DNA from: an uncultured Litoreibacter sp.
GTDB lineage: Bacteria; Pseudomonadota; Alphaproteobacteria; Rhodobacterales; Rhodobacteraceae
NCBI GenBank assembly: GCA_947494435.1
Contig: CANLUY010000002.1
Span: 806,001 to 870,000, forward strand
Length of the DNA stretch: 64,000 nt
Direction of reading: 5' to 3'
The notes beneath the pieces were generated by a model. The model was not told the DNA's origin. It was given only the letters and a program-made list of their open reading frames with translations, and did no database searches. The position numbers and the translations under genes were made by a program. Positions 54,139-62,262 of this stretch are shown here, in pieces (within the stretch, counting starts at the first letter, position 1; every line of letters starts with the position of its first letter).

Positions 54139-55896
54139 ATGACACGTCAAATGACCGGCGCAGAAATGGTGGTTCAGGCCTTAATCGATCAGGGCGTGGA
54201 TACGATCTTTGGCTACCCCGGTGGCGCCGCTCTGCCGATTTACGATGAGCTGTTTCAACAAGAGACAATCAAACACATTCTTGTTCGTCATGAACAAGGG
54301 GCTTCTCATATGGCAGAGGCTTATGCACGCTCAACCGGCAAGCCAGGCGTTGTCCTTGTGACATCTGGCCCCGGTGCGACGAACACCGTGACCGGCCTTA
54401 CGGATGCTTTGCTCGATTCCGTTCCAATTGTCGTTCTGACGGCTCAGGTTCCAACCTTCATGATCGGAACCGATGCCTTCCAAGAAGCCGATACGATCGG
54501 CATCACGCGTCCATGCACGAAACATAACTACCTGATCAAGGACACAGACAGACTTGCGAATGTCATTCATGAGGCGTTCCACGTGGCTACGAGCGGCCGT
54601 CCGGGACCTGTTTTGATCGACATCCCAAAGGATGTTCAGTTTGCTAAAGGAAGCTACACCGAGAAAAACAAAGCGAGTACAGGTCACTATAAACCAAAGC
54701 TCAAAGGTGACCTTGACGCAATTACCGAGCTTGTCGCGCTTATGGAAACAGCCAAGCGGCCAATCATTTATTCTGGCGGTGGTGTAATCAACTCCGGGGA
54801 CAGTGCGACCTCGTTGCTGCGTGATCTCGCGACGGAGACCAATTTTCCGGTGACCTCAACCTTGATGGGACTTGGTGCCTATCCTGCATCGGGCCCCCAA
54901 TGGATGGGCATGCTGGGGATGCATGGGCTTTATGAGGCCAATATGGCAATGCATGGCTGCGATCTGATGATAAACATTGGCGCGCGGTTTGATGACCGGA
55001 TTACGGGCCGGATTGATGCGTTCAGCCCAAAATCAAAGAAAGCCCATATTGATATCGACCCCAGCTCCATCAATAAGGTGATCCATGTCGATGTTCCAAT
55101 CATCGGCGACGTGGCTCATGTTCTTGAGGACCTGTTACGTGTCTGGAAATCACGCGGTCGAAAAACGAACGCTTCCGGCCTTGCCAAATGGTGGGAGCAG
55201 GTTGAACAGTGGCGCGCAATTCGTTGCCTTGACTTCAAAAATTCGGAAAAGGTGATCAAGCCGCAATATGCTTTGCAACGGCTGGAAGCTCTGACGAAGG
55301 GTCGCAAGGACCGCTACATCACGACGGAAGTCGGTCAGCACCAAATGTGGGCTGCACAATATCTGGGCTTTGAAGATCCAAACCGTTGGATGACATCCGG
55401 TGGATTGGGCACGATGGGCTACGGCCTGCCTGCCTCAATCGGCGTACAGGTTGCACATCCGGATGCCTTGGTGATCAATGTTGCTGGCGAAGCGTCTTGG
55501 CTGATGAACATGCAGGAGATGGGAACAGCACGGCAATATGACCTGCCGATCAAGCAATTTATTCTCAACAACGAACGCCTTGGCATGGTTCGGCAATGGC
55601 AGGACCTGCTGCACGGCAACCGTTATTCGCAAAGCTGGTCAGAAGCCCTGCCCGACTTTATGCTCCTCGCGCAGGCTTTTGGTGCAAAAGGTATCATTTG
55701 TTCAGATCCGTCTGACCTTGATGATGCGATCATCGAGATGCTCAACTATGACGGACCGGTCATTTTTGATTGCCTCGTTGAAAAGCATGAAAACTGTTAT
55801 CCAATGATCCCATCAGGCGCGCCACATAATGAGATGCTCATGGGCGATGCTGGTGTCGATGATGCGATCGGTGACTCCGGCGCTGTTCTTGTGTAA
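54139..55896 (+). CDS. ilvB: acetolactate synthase large subunit
   Basis: 585 residues, thiamine-diphosphate enzyme condensing pyruvate to acetolactate or acetohydroxybutyrate, the first common step in valine, leucine and isoleucine synthesis. N-terminal ThDP-binding half with the catalytic glutamate in VRHEQGASHMAEAYA; central FAD-binding domain; C-terminal metal-ThDP motif VAGEASWLMNMQEMGTARQYDLPIKQFILNN. GGAG precedes the ATG. Expression is likely set by the leader attenuator. The matching small subunit is 2.6 kb downstream, with two genes between. Confidence 0.97.
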   Translation: MTRQMTGAEMVVQALIDQGVDTIFGYPGGAALPIYDELFQQETIKHILVRHEQGASHMAEAYARSTGKPGVVLVTSGPGATNTVTGLTDALLDSVPIVVLTAQVPTFMIGTDAFQEADTIGITRPCTKHNYLIKDTDRLANVIHEAFHVATSGRPGPVLIDIPKDVQFAKGSYTEKNKASTGHYKPKLKGDLDAITELVALMETAKRPIIYSGGGVINSGDSATSLLRDLATETNFPVTSTLMGLGAYPASGPQWMGMLGMHGLYEANMAMHGCDLMINIGARFDDRITGRIDAFSPKSKKAHIDIDPSSINKVIHVDVPIIGDVAHVLEDLLRVWKSRGRKTNASGLAKWWEQVEQWRAIRCLDFKNSEKVIKPQYALQRLEALTKGRKDRYITTEVGQHQMWAAQYLGFEDPNRWMTSGGLGTMGYGLPASIGVQVAHPDALVINVAGEASWLMNMQEMGTARQYDLPIKQFILNNERLGMVRQWQDLLHGNRYSQSWSEALPDFMLLAQAFGAKGIICSDPSDLDDAIIEMLNYDGPVIFDCLVEKHENCYPMIPSGAPHNEMLMGDAGVDDAIGDSGAVLV

Positions 55897-55908
55897 CACG
55901 AGCTGATC

Positions 55909-56373
55909 ATGTCTCAGAACGTCTACTTCTTTGGTGAAAATGGCCTTCCAGACCCCGTGGTTTGGGAGGCAAGTCTAGGCGATTTGAAGGTCGACTACAC
56001 ACTCGACATCGAAGAACGCGAAGACGGAGCCCCTGTATACGGAGAGATTTTGGTCGCAGGTGAGGAACTCGCGCAGTTCGAACTCTACAATCGCTCGCAA
56101 ACGGCGGCCGGATTTGATGGCGCAACTGGTCAGTCAATTTTTGACGAAGAAATCGCGCTATCCAAATCGCAGAAATCAGACGGCAACCCAGAAGTCACCG
56201 CCGCTTTGAATAAAGCGACAGAGTTGCTTGTGCTCGCAATCGCGGAAACAGACAAGTCTGATGAACAGATCGAACGTGAGTTGGAACCGTTCCTTGATTG
56301 GCTACATACAACATCCAAGGGCGTCCACTACATAGATGGGCTTGGCTTCTTCGACGCAACGTCTAAGCTGTAA
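55909..56373 (+). CDS. conserved-looking protein of unknown function between ilvB and ilvN
   Basis: 154 residues, acidic, no signal peptide or membrane span. The first half (YFFGENGLPDPVVWEASLGDLKVDYTLDIEER) may be beta-rich; the second half is helical with acidic patches (KSDEQIERELEPFLDWLHT). No family is recognised. It begins 13 bases after the ilvB stop, so it is very probably on the ilvB transcript. Its last 11 bases overlap the convergent kinase gene. Confidence 0.7.
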   Translation: MSQNVYFFGENGLPDPVVWEASLGDLKVDYTLDIEEREDGAPVYGEILVAGEELAQFELYNRSQTAAGFDGATGQSIFDEEIALSKSQKSDGNPEVTAALNKATELLVLAIAETDKSDEQIERELEPFLDWLHTTSKGVHYIDGLGFFDATSKL

Positions 56374-58414
56374 GGTCAGACCGCCTTTCCAGTGCTTCCT
56401 CAAGAGCGCCTTCTAAGGCGTTGAGACGTAGGGGTTTAGTGAGGAAACCGGTCATACCAGCGTCTTTTGTGTTCTGACGATCTGTATCGAATGCATTGCC
56501 CGTCAAAGCGATAATCGCACAGGGCGCACGCCCATCACTTTGTTCTAACGCGCGCATTTTCCTTGCCGCATCAAGCCCGCTCATTACTGGCATAGAGATG
56601 TCCATAATCACGACGTCAAAGGACTGTTCGGAGAACAGCGCGCAAGCTTCACGGCCATTGCTTACGACGGAAGGAGTGACCCCTAAACGCTGAAGCATCT
56701 TGCGCGCGACCAATTGGTTGGTGTGGTTGTCTTCAGCAAGCAGAACCCGATACTTAGAGAAGTCTTTCTGAAGGCTTGTCTCACTTAAACTGGCTGACTG
56801 TTCCGGCAGTTTTGCTTCCGGTAGACATATCTCGGCCGCGAATGTTGAACCCGATCCCTCTTCGGACCGGACTGTGATTTCGCCGCCCATCGCTTCGACG
56901 AGTTCTTTGGTAATCGCCAATCCCAACCCGGTGCCCTCAAATTCCCGACGGAATCCGCCTTGCACCTGCTCAAACGAATTGAAGATACTATCGATATCGG
57001 CTTCTGGAATTCCGATGCCGCTGTCTTCGACTTCAATCCGCATACAAGTTTTATCTGATCGCTCAAGACGGAGAATGACGTCACCCTGCGACGTGAATTT
57101 TATCGCATTCCCAAGGAGATTGATCAGGATCTGTCGAAGGCGCTGTTTGTCGCCACACACACCTGGCGCCAAACGCCCGACAATATCAACACTGAACGTC
57201 ACACCTTTTGCTTGGGCCATCGGTCCCATCATCCGGCGTATGTCCTCGACAAGGCAAACAAGGTCAAATGGCTCGGGGCTTAATGAGAGATGACCAGCCT
57301 CAATTTTTGAAAAATCGAGGATGTCACCAATCAAACTCGTCAACGCGAGCGCAGACCTCGTGATCGTTTCAACATACTCGGTCTGTTCGTCATCTAACTG
57401 TGTGCCACCCAAAAGATCAGCAACACCCAAGATTCCGTTCATCGGCGTTCTGATTTCATGGCTCATTGTCGCAAGGAAGTTTGATTTGGCCTGCGTCGCT
57501 TGTTCCGCGTCCTGCTTGGCTTGCTCAAGCATTGAGGTGTGTTCATGAAGTTTCGTGACGTCTTTATGCACAAAAACCATTCCACCATCGGGGCGACGGA
57601 TTGCTTTCGCTTCAACGCTGATACCGTTTGAAGGGAGTTTGAATGCAAGTGTTTTACCGCTTTTCAGTATAGAGCTATTGGCTTCGCTCAAACTTAGATT
57701 TGTGTCACCTCGTTCAATCCAGACCTGTCGCATCTCTGCAAACGTCATTCCGATGAAGACATCTTGTTCTGACATATTCATAATTTTTCGAAAGGCCGGA
57801 TTTATGAACAGAATCCTGTTGGTTGGATCATCGACGTCAGAGCCACTTGTCACCAAGAGCCCTTCGCCCAAAGCATCAAGTACTTCAGCAAGCAACCTGT
57901 TCGAATTTTCGAGTTCCTGGTTACGTTGCGATAATGCCGCTTCAAGTTGATCTGCCCTGCTTTTGAGCGACCCGACGAGACTGCCATTGTCGCCTGCGAC
58001 GCTCAATGCGTTGCTCAGGTGAAAAGAAACGCCGCAATAGCCAGAGAAGTTGCCCGCCTTATCATATTGAGGCAACGCACTGTCGAGCAGGACAACGCGA
58101 TCACCAGACAGCAAGATTCGCTCATATGAAAAGCTTTCGATAGGAACACGCCGCCGCAATGCTGCGTGGTATTCCGCAAGGCCTGCTTCAGATTCGCCGC
58201 GACCGTAGACAGGATTTAGGATGCAAACGCCAACGAGATCGCTGGCCCTAAAGCCCGTCACCCGCTCGATATTATCGCTGGCGTAGGTTATTACGTAATC
58301 TGCATCTGTCTCCCAAAACCAGAGCGGCAACAAATGCGTAGTATCTCGCAAAGACGCGGATTTTGCATCTTCGATAAGCTGGAAAAATGGGAGTGGCGCG
58401 GGAACGAATGACAT
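56363..58414 (-). CDS. PAS-domain hybrid sensor histidine kinase
   Basis: 683 residues, cytosolic, no membrane span. Two PAS-like regions (about 30-135 and 180-290, VITYASDNIERVTGF and ILFINPAFRKIMNM) are joined by coiled coil. HisKA with NFLATMSHEIRTPMNGI (phospho-His319), HATPase (INLLGNAIKF, GTGLGLAITKELVE) and a C-terminal receiver domain with acceptor Asp605 in VVIMDISMP follow. No cognate output gene is adjacent; a phosphorelay is likely. It sits on the opposite strand between ilvB and ilvN, sharing 11 bases at its 3' end with the unknown gene. Confidence 0.92.
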   Translation of the reverse strand: MSFVPAPLPFFQLIEDAKSASLRDTTHLLPLWFWETDADYVITYASDNIERVTGFRASDLVGVCILNPVYGRGESEAGLAEYHAALRRRVPIESFSYERILLSGDRVVLLDSALPQYDKAGNFSGYCGVSFHLSNALSVAGDNGSLVGSLKSRADQLEAALSQRNQELENSNRLLAEVLDALGEGLLVTSGSDVDDPTNRILFINPAFRKIMNMSEQDVFIGMTFAEMRQVWIERGDTNLSLSEANSSILKSGKTLAFKLPSNGISVEAKAIRRPDGGMVFVHKDVTKLHEHTSMLEQAKQDAEQATQAKSNFLATMSHEIRTPMNGILGVADLLGGTQLDDEQTEYVETITRSALALTSLIGDILDFSKIEAGHLSLSPEPFDLVCLVEDIRRMMGPMAQAKGVTFSVDIVGRLAPGVCGDKQRLRQILINLLGNAIKFTSQGDVILRLERSDKTCMRIEVEDSGIGIPEADIDSIFNSFEQVQGGFRREFEGTGLGLAITKELVEAMGGEITVRSEEGSGSTFAAEICLPEAKLPEQSASLSETSLQKDFSKYRVLLAEDNHTNQLVARKMLQRLGVTPSVVSNGREACALFSEQSFDVVIMDISMPVMSGLDAARKMRALEQSDGRAPCAIIALTGNAFDTDRQNTKDAGMTGFLTKPLRLNALEGALEEALERRSDLTA

Positions 58415-58519
58415 GGCTCACCAGATAATCTCTGCACAGGCAAAATAGAGGCCAATAAATTAACATTGTCTTAGCAAAAACATGGGCGCGGGACTGGTTG
58501 TTATCCACAGGAGCGCCTA

Positions 58520-59119
58520 GTGTGTTCTCACAAAGACAATGGAACCGAGTACACTATGGCACCGCTGAAAATCAAAAAGGGCACGTCCCGTAAGTCGGCT
58601 TACGATCTGAAAGATCCAAACGCCGATGTCATCGAAACACATACGCTCGCCGTTATTGTGACGAATGAAGCTGGTGTCCTCGCGCGTGTGATTGGCCTGT
58701 TCTCAGGCAGGGGTTACAATATCGAGAGCTTGACTGTGGCTGAGATTGATCATGAAGGGCATCGTTCCCGGATCACTGTCGTCACCACAGGGACCCCCGA
58801 AGTGATCACCCAGATCAAAGCGCAGCTCGGCCGGATGGTACCTGTTCATGATGTCCATGATTTGACGGAAGAAGGCCCGTCGGTTGAACGCGAGCTTGCG
58901 CTTTTCAAAGTGGCCGGATCCGGCGAGAAACGTATCGAGGCGGTGCGCCTCGCAGAAATATTTCGTGCAAACGTGGTCGACAGCACTTTAGAAAGCTTTG
59001 TCTTCGAGATGACGGGCACATCTGAAAAAATTGATGCTTTTGCAGAATTGATGCGCCCTTTGGGACTGATAGAAATTGCTCGGACAGGTATTGCAGCACT
59101 GTCCCGTGGTGCGTCCTGA
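58520..59119 (+). CDS. ilvN: acetolactate synthase small (regulatory) subunit
   Basis: Regulatory partner of IlvB giving feedback inhibition by valine. An ACT domain (THTLAVIVTNEAGVLARVIGLFSGRGYNIESLTVA) and a C-terminal ALS_ss_C domain (VARELALFKVAG-like VERELALFKVAG, LIEIARTGIAALSRG) are complete. Two starts are possible: GTG at 58520 with GGAG six bases upstream (199 residues), and ATG at 58556 (187 residues), where homologous sequence (MAPLKIKKG) begins. The GTG is kept because of its ribosome site. Confidence 0.94.
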   Translation: MCSHKDNGTEYTMAPLKIKKGTSRKSAYDLKDPNADVIETHTLAVIVTNEAGVLARVIGLFSGRGYNIESLTVAEIDHEGHRSRITVVTTGTPEVITQIKAQLGRMVPVHDVHDLTEEGPSVERELALFKVAGSGEKRIEAVRLAEIFRANVVDSTLESFVFEMTGTSEKIDAFAELMRPLGLIEIARTGIAALSRGAS

Positions 59120-59132
59120 CCAATTGAAAGCG

Positions 59133-59159
59133 GCCAGAGCGGGGCGAACCCGGCTCTGG
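59133..59159 (+). terminator. hairpin after ilvN
   Basis: GGCCAGAGC at about 59133-59141 pairs with GCTCTGGCC ending near 59159, a 9-bp stem 14 bases after the ilvN stop. There is no clear U-run, so terminator function is only probable. Confidence 0.4.
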
Positions 59160-59208
59160 CCTCGCTGAGCGAACAATCTTCACAACAGACATCCTGTCTG
59201 GAAGGGGC

Positions 59209-59360
59209 GGACAGCTCTTGTGGTCATGCTCCTCAACGGTGCTGCCCGACAGCACTCGGGAGTATCGGGCATCGGACGCGCTGCGATCTTACCCGAGGCA
59301 GATCTTCGAAAACCGCAGCGCGCCCTAAGGCTGATGTTCCGTGAGGGGAAGTCAGCCCTT
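59209..59360. ncRNA. gene-free stretch with several stems, possible structured RNA
   Basis: Between ilvN and the convergent EF-hand gene lie 251 bases with no plausible frame but a run of hairpins: GTGCTG/CAGCAC (59239-59255), CGCGCTGCG 59277-59285 with CGCAGCGCG 59314-59322 (nine pairs), and GGCTGA 59329-59334 with TCAGCC 59352-59357. A CAGACA/TGTCTG pair lies near 59186. No promoter was placed and the strand is undecided. The stems could equally belong to the 3' ends of the two convergent transcripts. Confidence 0.3.
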
Positions 59361-59370
59361 TGAAGACGCG

Positions 59371-59607
59371 TTAGCCTGCGGGGATCAGGCCACCGTCTTG
59401 TGCCGCTGTCATCTCAGTCTCGTCGACAACACCGTCACCGTTTACGTCAATCGCGCTGAAGCCTTCTTCAGTCAGTGTTGGATACACCGCAAGAAGCTCT
59501 GTATAGGACGCAACGCCGTCACCGTCCGTATCGACATCTGCTACGGCTGCGAAAGCAGCGCCGCTCAGTGTGAAAAGGGCAGTCGTTGTGATCAGCATCT
59601 TTTTCAT
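59371..59607 (-). CDS. small secreted EF-hand protein
   Basis: 78 residues from the ATG at 59607 (AGGAGA upstream); the longer frame to 59676 lacks support. A signal peptide (MKKMLITTTALFTLSGAAFA) is followed by two calcium-binding loops, DTDGDGVASYTE and DVNGDGVVDETE, each with the Asp/Asn ligands at positions 1, 3 and 5, glycine at 6 and glutamate at 12. It probably buffers or senses calcium in the periplasm. It stands alone, convergent with ilvN; partner unknown. Confidence 0.85.
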   Translation of the reverse strand: MKKMLITTTALFTLSGAAFAAVADVDTDGDGVASYTELLAVYPTLTEEGFSAIDVNGDGVVDETEMTAAQDGGLIPAG

Positions 59608-59970
59608 TTCAAGTCTCCTAGAGTGAGTGTTCAAGGTCTTAAAGTCACCGTTCTTGGTAACTTCGAGAGACAACATGTGGATGAAGCGATCCGCTGTCAG
59701 GGGGGCATCGCCCTACCCTTCAAAAAGCGCCTGAAGCTGCCAATTCTTTCGTTTCGCTCAAGCGTTCTGTCGCCCAAAAAGGCCTTGAAATTTTGCGACG
59801 GGCTGAATCGGCAAGCTTTTTCGCATCTGCACGCGGCAAATCGGCGGATTTTCCGTCCGGCTGTCACATAGAAACGAGTCGCGGTGAGGAAGGTTTTGTC
59901 GCGGTGAGACAATGATTTTGGGTCGAATCTGATAGAATTACTGTATCTCAACCACCGGAAGGAGGCCGAT
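59608..59970. other. gene-free divergent region
   Basis: The 363 bases between the EF-hand protein and the Rieske gene hold the divergent promoters. A 93-codon minus-strand frame (59697-59978) has an implausible composition and no ribosome site, and is not called. The right part carries a direct repeat at 59878-59908. Confidence 0.5.
59878..59908 (+). promoter_or_regulatory. direct repeat, possible operator of the Rieske gene
   Basis: GTCGCGGTGAG occurs twice, at 59878-59888 and 59898-59908, exactly 20 bases apart (two helical turns), about 63 bases before the Rieske start. The phasing suits a tandemly bound regulator. Confidence 0.45.
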
Positions 59971-61128
59971 ATGAGCACTGATTTATCGACGGTTCATCGT
60001 CCCATCGCGAAAGCCAATGGCCTTCCAAATGCGCATTACACGGACAATACGATTTTTGCTGAAGAACGCGACGCGGTGCTGCATGCCTCATGGGCAGGAT
60101 TGGCGGTTGGCGCGGACGTCCCTGAAAAAGGTGATGCTAAACCGATCGAATTTCTTGGCCTGCCTCTGCTGCTCGTCCGTGACAACGACGGCGAGTTAAG
60201 AGTTTTTCAAAACACGTGCCGGCATCGTGGCATGATCCTCGTGACAGAACCTCGAAAAATCGAAGGTGCTATCCGCTGCCCGTACCATTCATGGTGTTAC
60301 TCAACCAAAGGCAAACTGGTCGCGACACCGCATGTTGGCGGACCGGGACAAAATGCACATCCAGATATGGACCGCGACAGTCTGGGTCTGATTGAAATAC
60401 GGTCTCATATCTGGCGTGATATAGTGTTTATCAATATCTCAGGTGACGCGGCCCCTTTCGAAGATGTTCACGCTGATCTTATCGAACGCTGGGCAGAATT
60501 CGACAAACCGCTCTATCACGGTGGCGCGGACTCCTGCTTCGACCTTTCTGTCAAAACGAACTACAAACTTGCAGTCGAAAACTACTGTGAAAGCTACCAT
60601 CTTCCTTGGGTCCATCCGGGCCTGAACAGCTATTCCCGCTTGGAAGACCATTACAATATAAACGAGCCGGGGAAGTTCTCCGGTCAAGGCACACTAGTCT
60701 ATCGCCAATTTGAAGGCGAAAATGGCGAGTGCTTCCCTGACTTTGAAGGCCTTAGCCAGAAATGGCGTGACGGAGCTGCAGAATACATCACCGTTTATCC
60801 CAACGTCTTGTTGGGCGCGCAACGTGATCATGCCTACGTAATTATCTTGGAGCCAACGGCCGTCGATCAAACCGTAGAACACGTGCACATCTACTACGCC
60901 GAGCCCAAGGTGAATGACCAGATGCGAGTGAAAAACACTGCGCTTTGGAGAGAGGTGTTTGAAGAGGACATCTTTGTTGTCGAAGGTATGCAGAAAGGCC
61001 GCTACGGACCCGGCTTTGACGGTGGTCGGTTCTCACCCGCGATGGACGGCCCAACGCATTGCTACCATGCATGGATCGCGTCGATGATCTTGGAGCATCG
61101 CAAGAAACAGGCTCATGCCGCCGAGTGA
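59971..61128 (+). CDS. Rieske non-heme iron oxygenase, alpha subunit
   Basis: 385 residues. Rieske [2Fe-2S] ligands in CRHRGM (near residue 83) and CPYHSWCY (near 103). The mononuclear iron site is expected in ENYCESYHLPWVHPG (two histidines near 205) with the later aspartate. The protein resembles choline-monooxygenase-like and aromatic ring-hydroxylating enzymes; the substrate is not resolved. GGAGG precedes the ATG. A ferredoxin reductase is not adjacent, so the electron donor is encoded elsewhere. The 3' end overlaps the next small gene by 14 bases. Confidence 0.9.
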   Translation: MSTDLSTVHRPIAKANGLPNAHYTDNTIFAEERDAVLHASWAGLAVGADVPEKGDAKPIEFLGLPLLLVRDNDGELRVFQNTCRHRGMILVTEPRKIEGAIRCPYHSWCYSTKGKLVATPHVGGPGQNAHPDMDRDSLGLIEIRSHIWRDIVFINISGDAAPFEDVHADLIERWAEFDKPLYHGGADSCFDLSVKTNYKLAVENYCESYHLPWVHPGLNSYSRLEDHYNINEPGKFSGQGTLVYRQFEGENGECFPDFEGLSQKWRDGAAEYITVYPNVLLGAQRDHAYVIILEPTAVDQTVEHVHIYYAEPKVNDQMRVKNTALWREVFEEDIFVVEGMQKGRYGPGFDGGRFSPAMDGPTHCYHAWIASMILEHRKKQAHAAE

Positions 61129-61333
61129 TCTCGATGCAAGGCTGCTCCGGGCCCACGCGGCAGAAGACCGCCCTGCCCTGATTAAACTGTACCTTGAGGC
61201 GTCGCAGTTGGCGCAAACCGATATCGCAACTGGGTTTTATTTGACCCATGCCTATGTATTCGCGCTGGAGGCAGGTGATCCTCGAGCAGCAGAGCTAAAA
61301 TCAAAGCTGATAGACATGGGAAGAGAGGTTTAA
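61115..61333 (+). CDS. small protein of unknown function
   Basis: 72 residues, mostly helical in appearance (LDARLLRAHAAEDRPALIKLYLEAS, FYLTHAYVFALEAGDPRAAELKSKL), with a tetratricopeptide-like spacing of small and aromatic residues. No family is recognised. It overlaps the Rieske gene by 14 bases in another frame, which suggests coupled translation and a role near the oxygenase. It ends one base before the convergent gene. Confidence 0.65.
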   Translation: MPPSDLDARLLRAHAAEDRPALIKLYLEASQLAQTDIATGFYLTHAYVFALEAGDPRAAELKSKLIDMGREV

Positions 61334-61334
61334 C

Positions 61335-61655
61335 TCAGTCTGTCGCGTTAAGGTCTGCGTCGCGCAGCAGGATGATGCGGCCAAAGCACTCTGCTGAACC
61401 GGAGGGATCATCATATTCATCGATAACGTGAAGCTGAGTGAAACACTCGCCGCTTTCGCCGCGAAAGTAGAAGCGTGCCATCTCTTCTTCGAACTCATCC
61501 AGAAATGGCTGCGGAATGCTGACTTGGCCCACGTGAGAATAGCGCACCACATGGCGCGCAGCCTTTAGCGTGACAATGACCGGTATCTTTGCTCCCGAAG
61601 GCGTTGCGACAAACCCCCGAAGCTTTTCTATAGATGAATTAACCGAAACAACCAT
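61335..61655 (-). CDS. small protein of unknown function
   Basis: 106 residues from the ATG at 61655; the frame could also start at 61682, and neither start has a clear ribosome site. It is acidic, probably cytosolic, with the stretch IPQPFLDEFEEEMARFYFRG and a C-terminal FGRIILLRDADLN. No known domain is recognised. It is convergent with the small gene after the Rieske oxygenase and is followed on its left by nothing on the same strand. Confidence 0.55.
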   Translation of the reverse strand: MVVSVNSSIEKLRGFVATPSGAKIPVIVTLKAARHVVRYSHVGQVSIPQPFLDEFEEEMARFYFRGESGECFTQLHVIDEYDDPSGSAECFGRIILLRDADLNATD

Positions 61656-61740
61656 TACACAACCCCAACACGGGTCGACCATAACACAATTATGCGATCA
61701 AGTGGAGATGTTTTGAAGACTGCGCGGCACCATCTTCGAA

Positions 61741-61767
61741 AGAAAAAGGGGCAACCGAAGTTGCCCC
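61741..61767 (-). terminator. rho-independent terminator
   Basis: On the minus strand GGGGCAAC (61767-61760) pairs with GTTGCCCC (61755-61748), with a TTCG loop, followed by TTTTTCTTTC. It closes a transcript coming from the 47-residue gene at 62048. Confidence 0.9.
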
Positions 61768-61904
61768 GTAAGTTTCGCTGATCAGGCTCATCGTTGGTAC
61801 CGCCCGGTATTTTTCTGCCTGCGGCCTGATCCTCGTCCGCGTTAGGGGAAACCCCCACCGCGTATCTCTGGTTTTGGAGGCGGCGAACCGCCCCCAAGGA
61901 AGTG
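61748..61904 (-). ncRNA. structured 3' region or small RNA below the 47-residue gene
   Basis: The 157 bases from the stop of the 47-residue gene to the terminator have no reading frame but strong pairing. On the minus strand are GGCGG/CCGCC at the start, CGCG-GTGGGGGTTTCCCC-CGCG in the middle, and GATCAGGC with GCCTGATC enclosing about 40 bases, then the terminator. This is unusually dense for a simple untranslated tail and may be processed into an RNA. It does not fit tmRNA, 6S, RNase P or SRP RNA as far as I can see. Confidence 0.4.
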
Positions 61905-62048
61905 TTACTTCCGTTTATTAGGGCGCTGTGTCAGCGCCGACGCTGCCGCTGTTTTGGCAGCCGCCGAGGACTTGGGGTTACGAAGAACCTTTGCTGCAGC
62001 AGACGCAGCCTTGGCACTCGTGACTTCCGAGTTCTTTTTACGAGACAT
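61905..62048 (-). CDS. 47-residue Lys/Ala-rich small protein
   Basis: Starts at the ATG at 62048 with AGGAGAG five bases upstream; the frame continues to 62243 without ribosome site or credible sequence. Composition is basic and Ala/Ser-rich: MSRKKNSEVTSAKAASAAAK, then KVLRNPKSSAAAKTAAASALTQ and a terminal RPNKRK. This resembles small nucleic-acid-binding proteins seen in alphaproteobacteria, but no specific family is recognised. It lies downstream of nrdJ on the same strand, separated by a strong hairpin. Confidence 0.7.
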   Translation of the reverse strand: MSRKKNSEVTSAKAASAAAKVLRNPKSSAAAKTAAASALTQRPNKRK

Positions 62049-62220
62049 AGTATCTCTCCTCTTTGTCCACAGCCTACTTGGGTATAACCCATGTAAAACC
62101 TGTGAGTTGGCAGCGCGTCCTTGATCCGTCAGTTCACCTCTGTCTTTGTCCCAACAGGTCGACTCGAAAGAGCCGTACTGCTTTGTCCCTCGCCCACGCT
62201 GGTGAAACGGGGGACAAGCT

Positions 62221-62248
62221 GGGGGTTGGTGGTAGGACACCAACCCCC
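62221..62248. terminator. strong hairpin after nrdJ
   Basis: GGGGGTTGGTG 62221-62231 and CACCAACCCCC 62238-62248 form an 11-bp perfect stem with a 6-base loop, just after the nrdJ stop (62263, minus strand). There is no U-run. A second, weaker pair (TTGTCCC/GGGACAA) lies at 62190-62218. Confidence 0.6.
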
Positions 62249-62262
62249 AACTCTCAATTTAC

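Noticed and set aside
59697-59978. 93-codon minus-strand frame before the Rieske gene
   Set aside because: Unusual composition (many Arg, Phe and Cys), no ribosome site and position across the presumed promoter of the Rieske gene.
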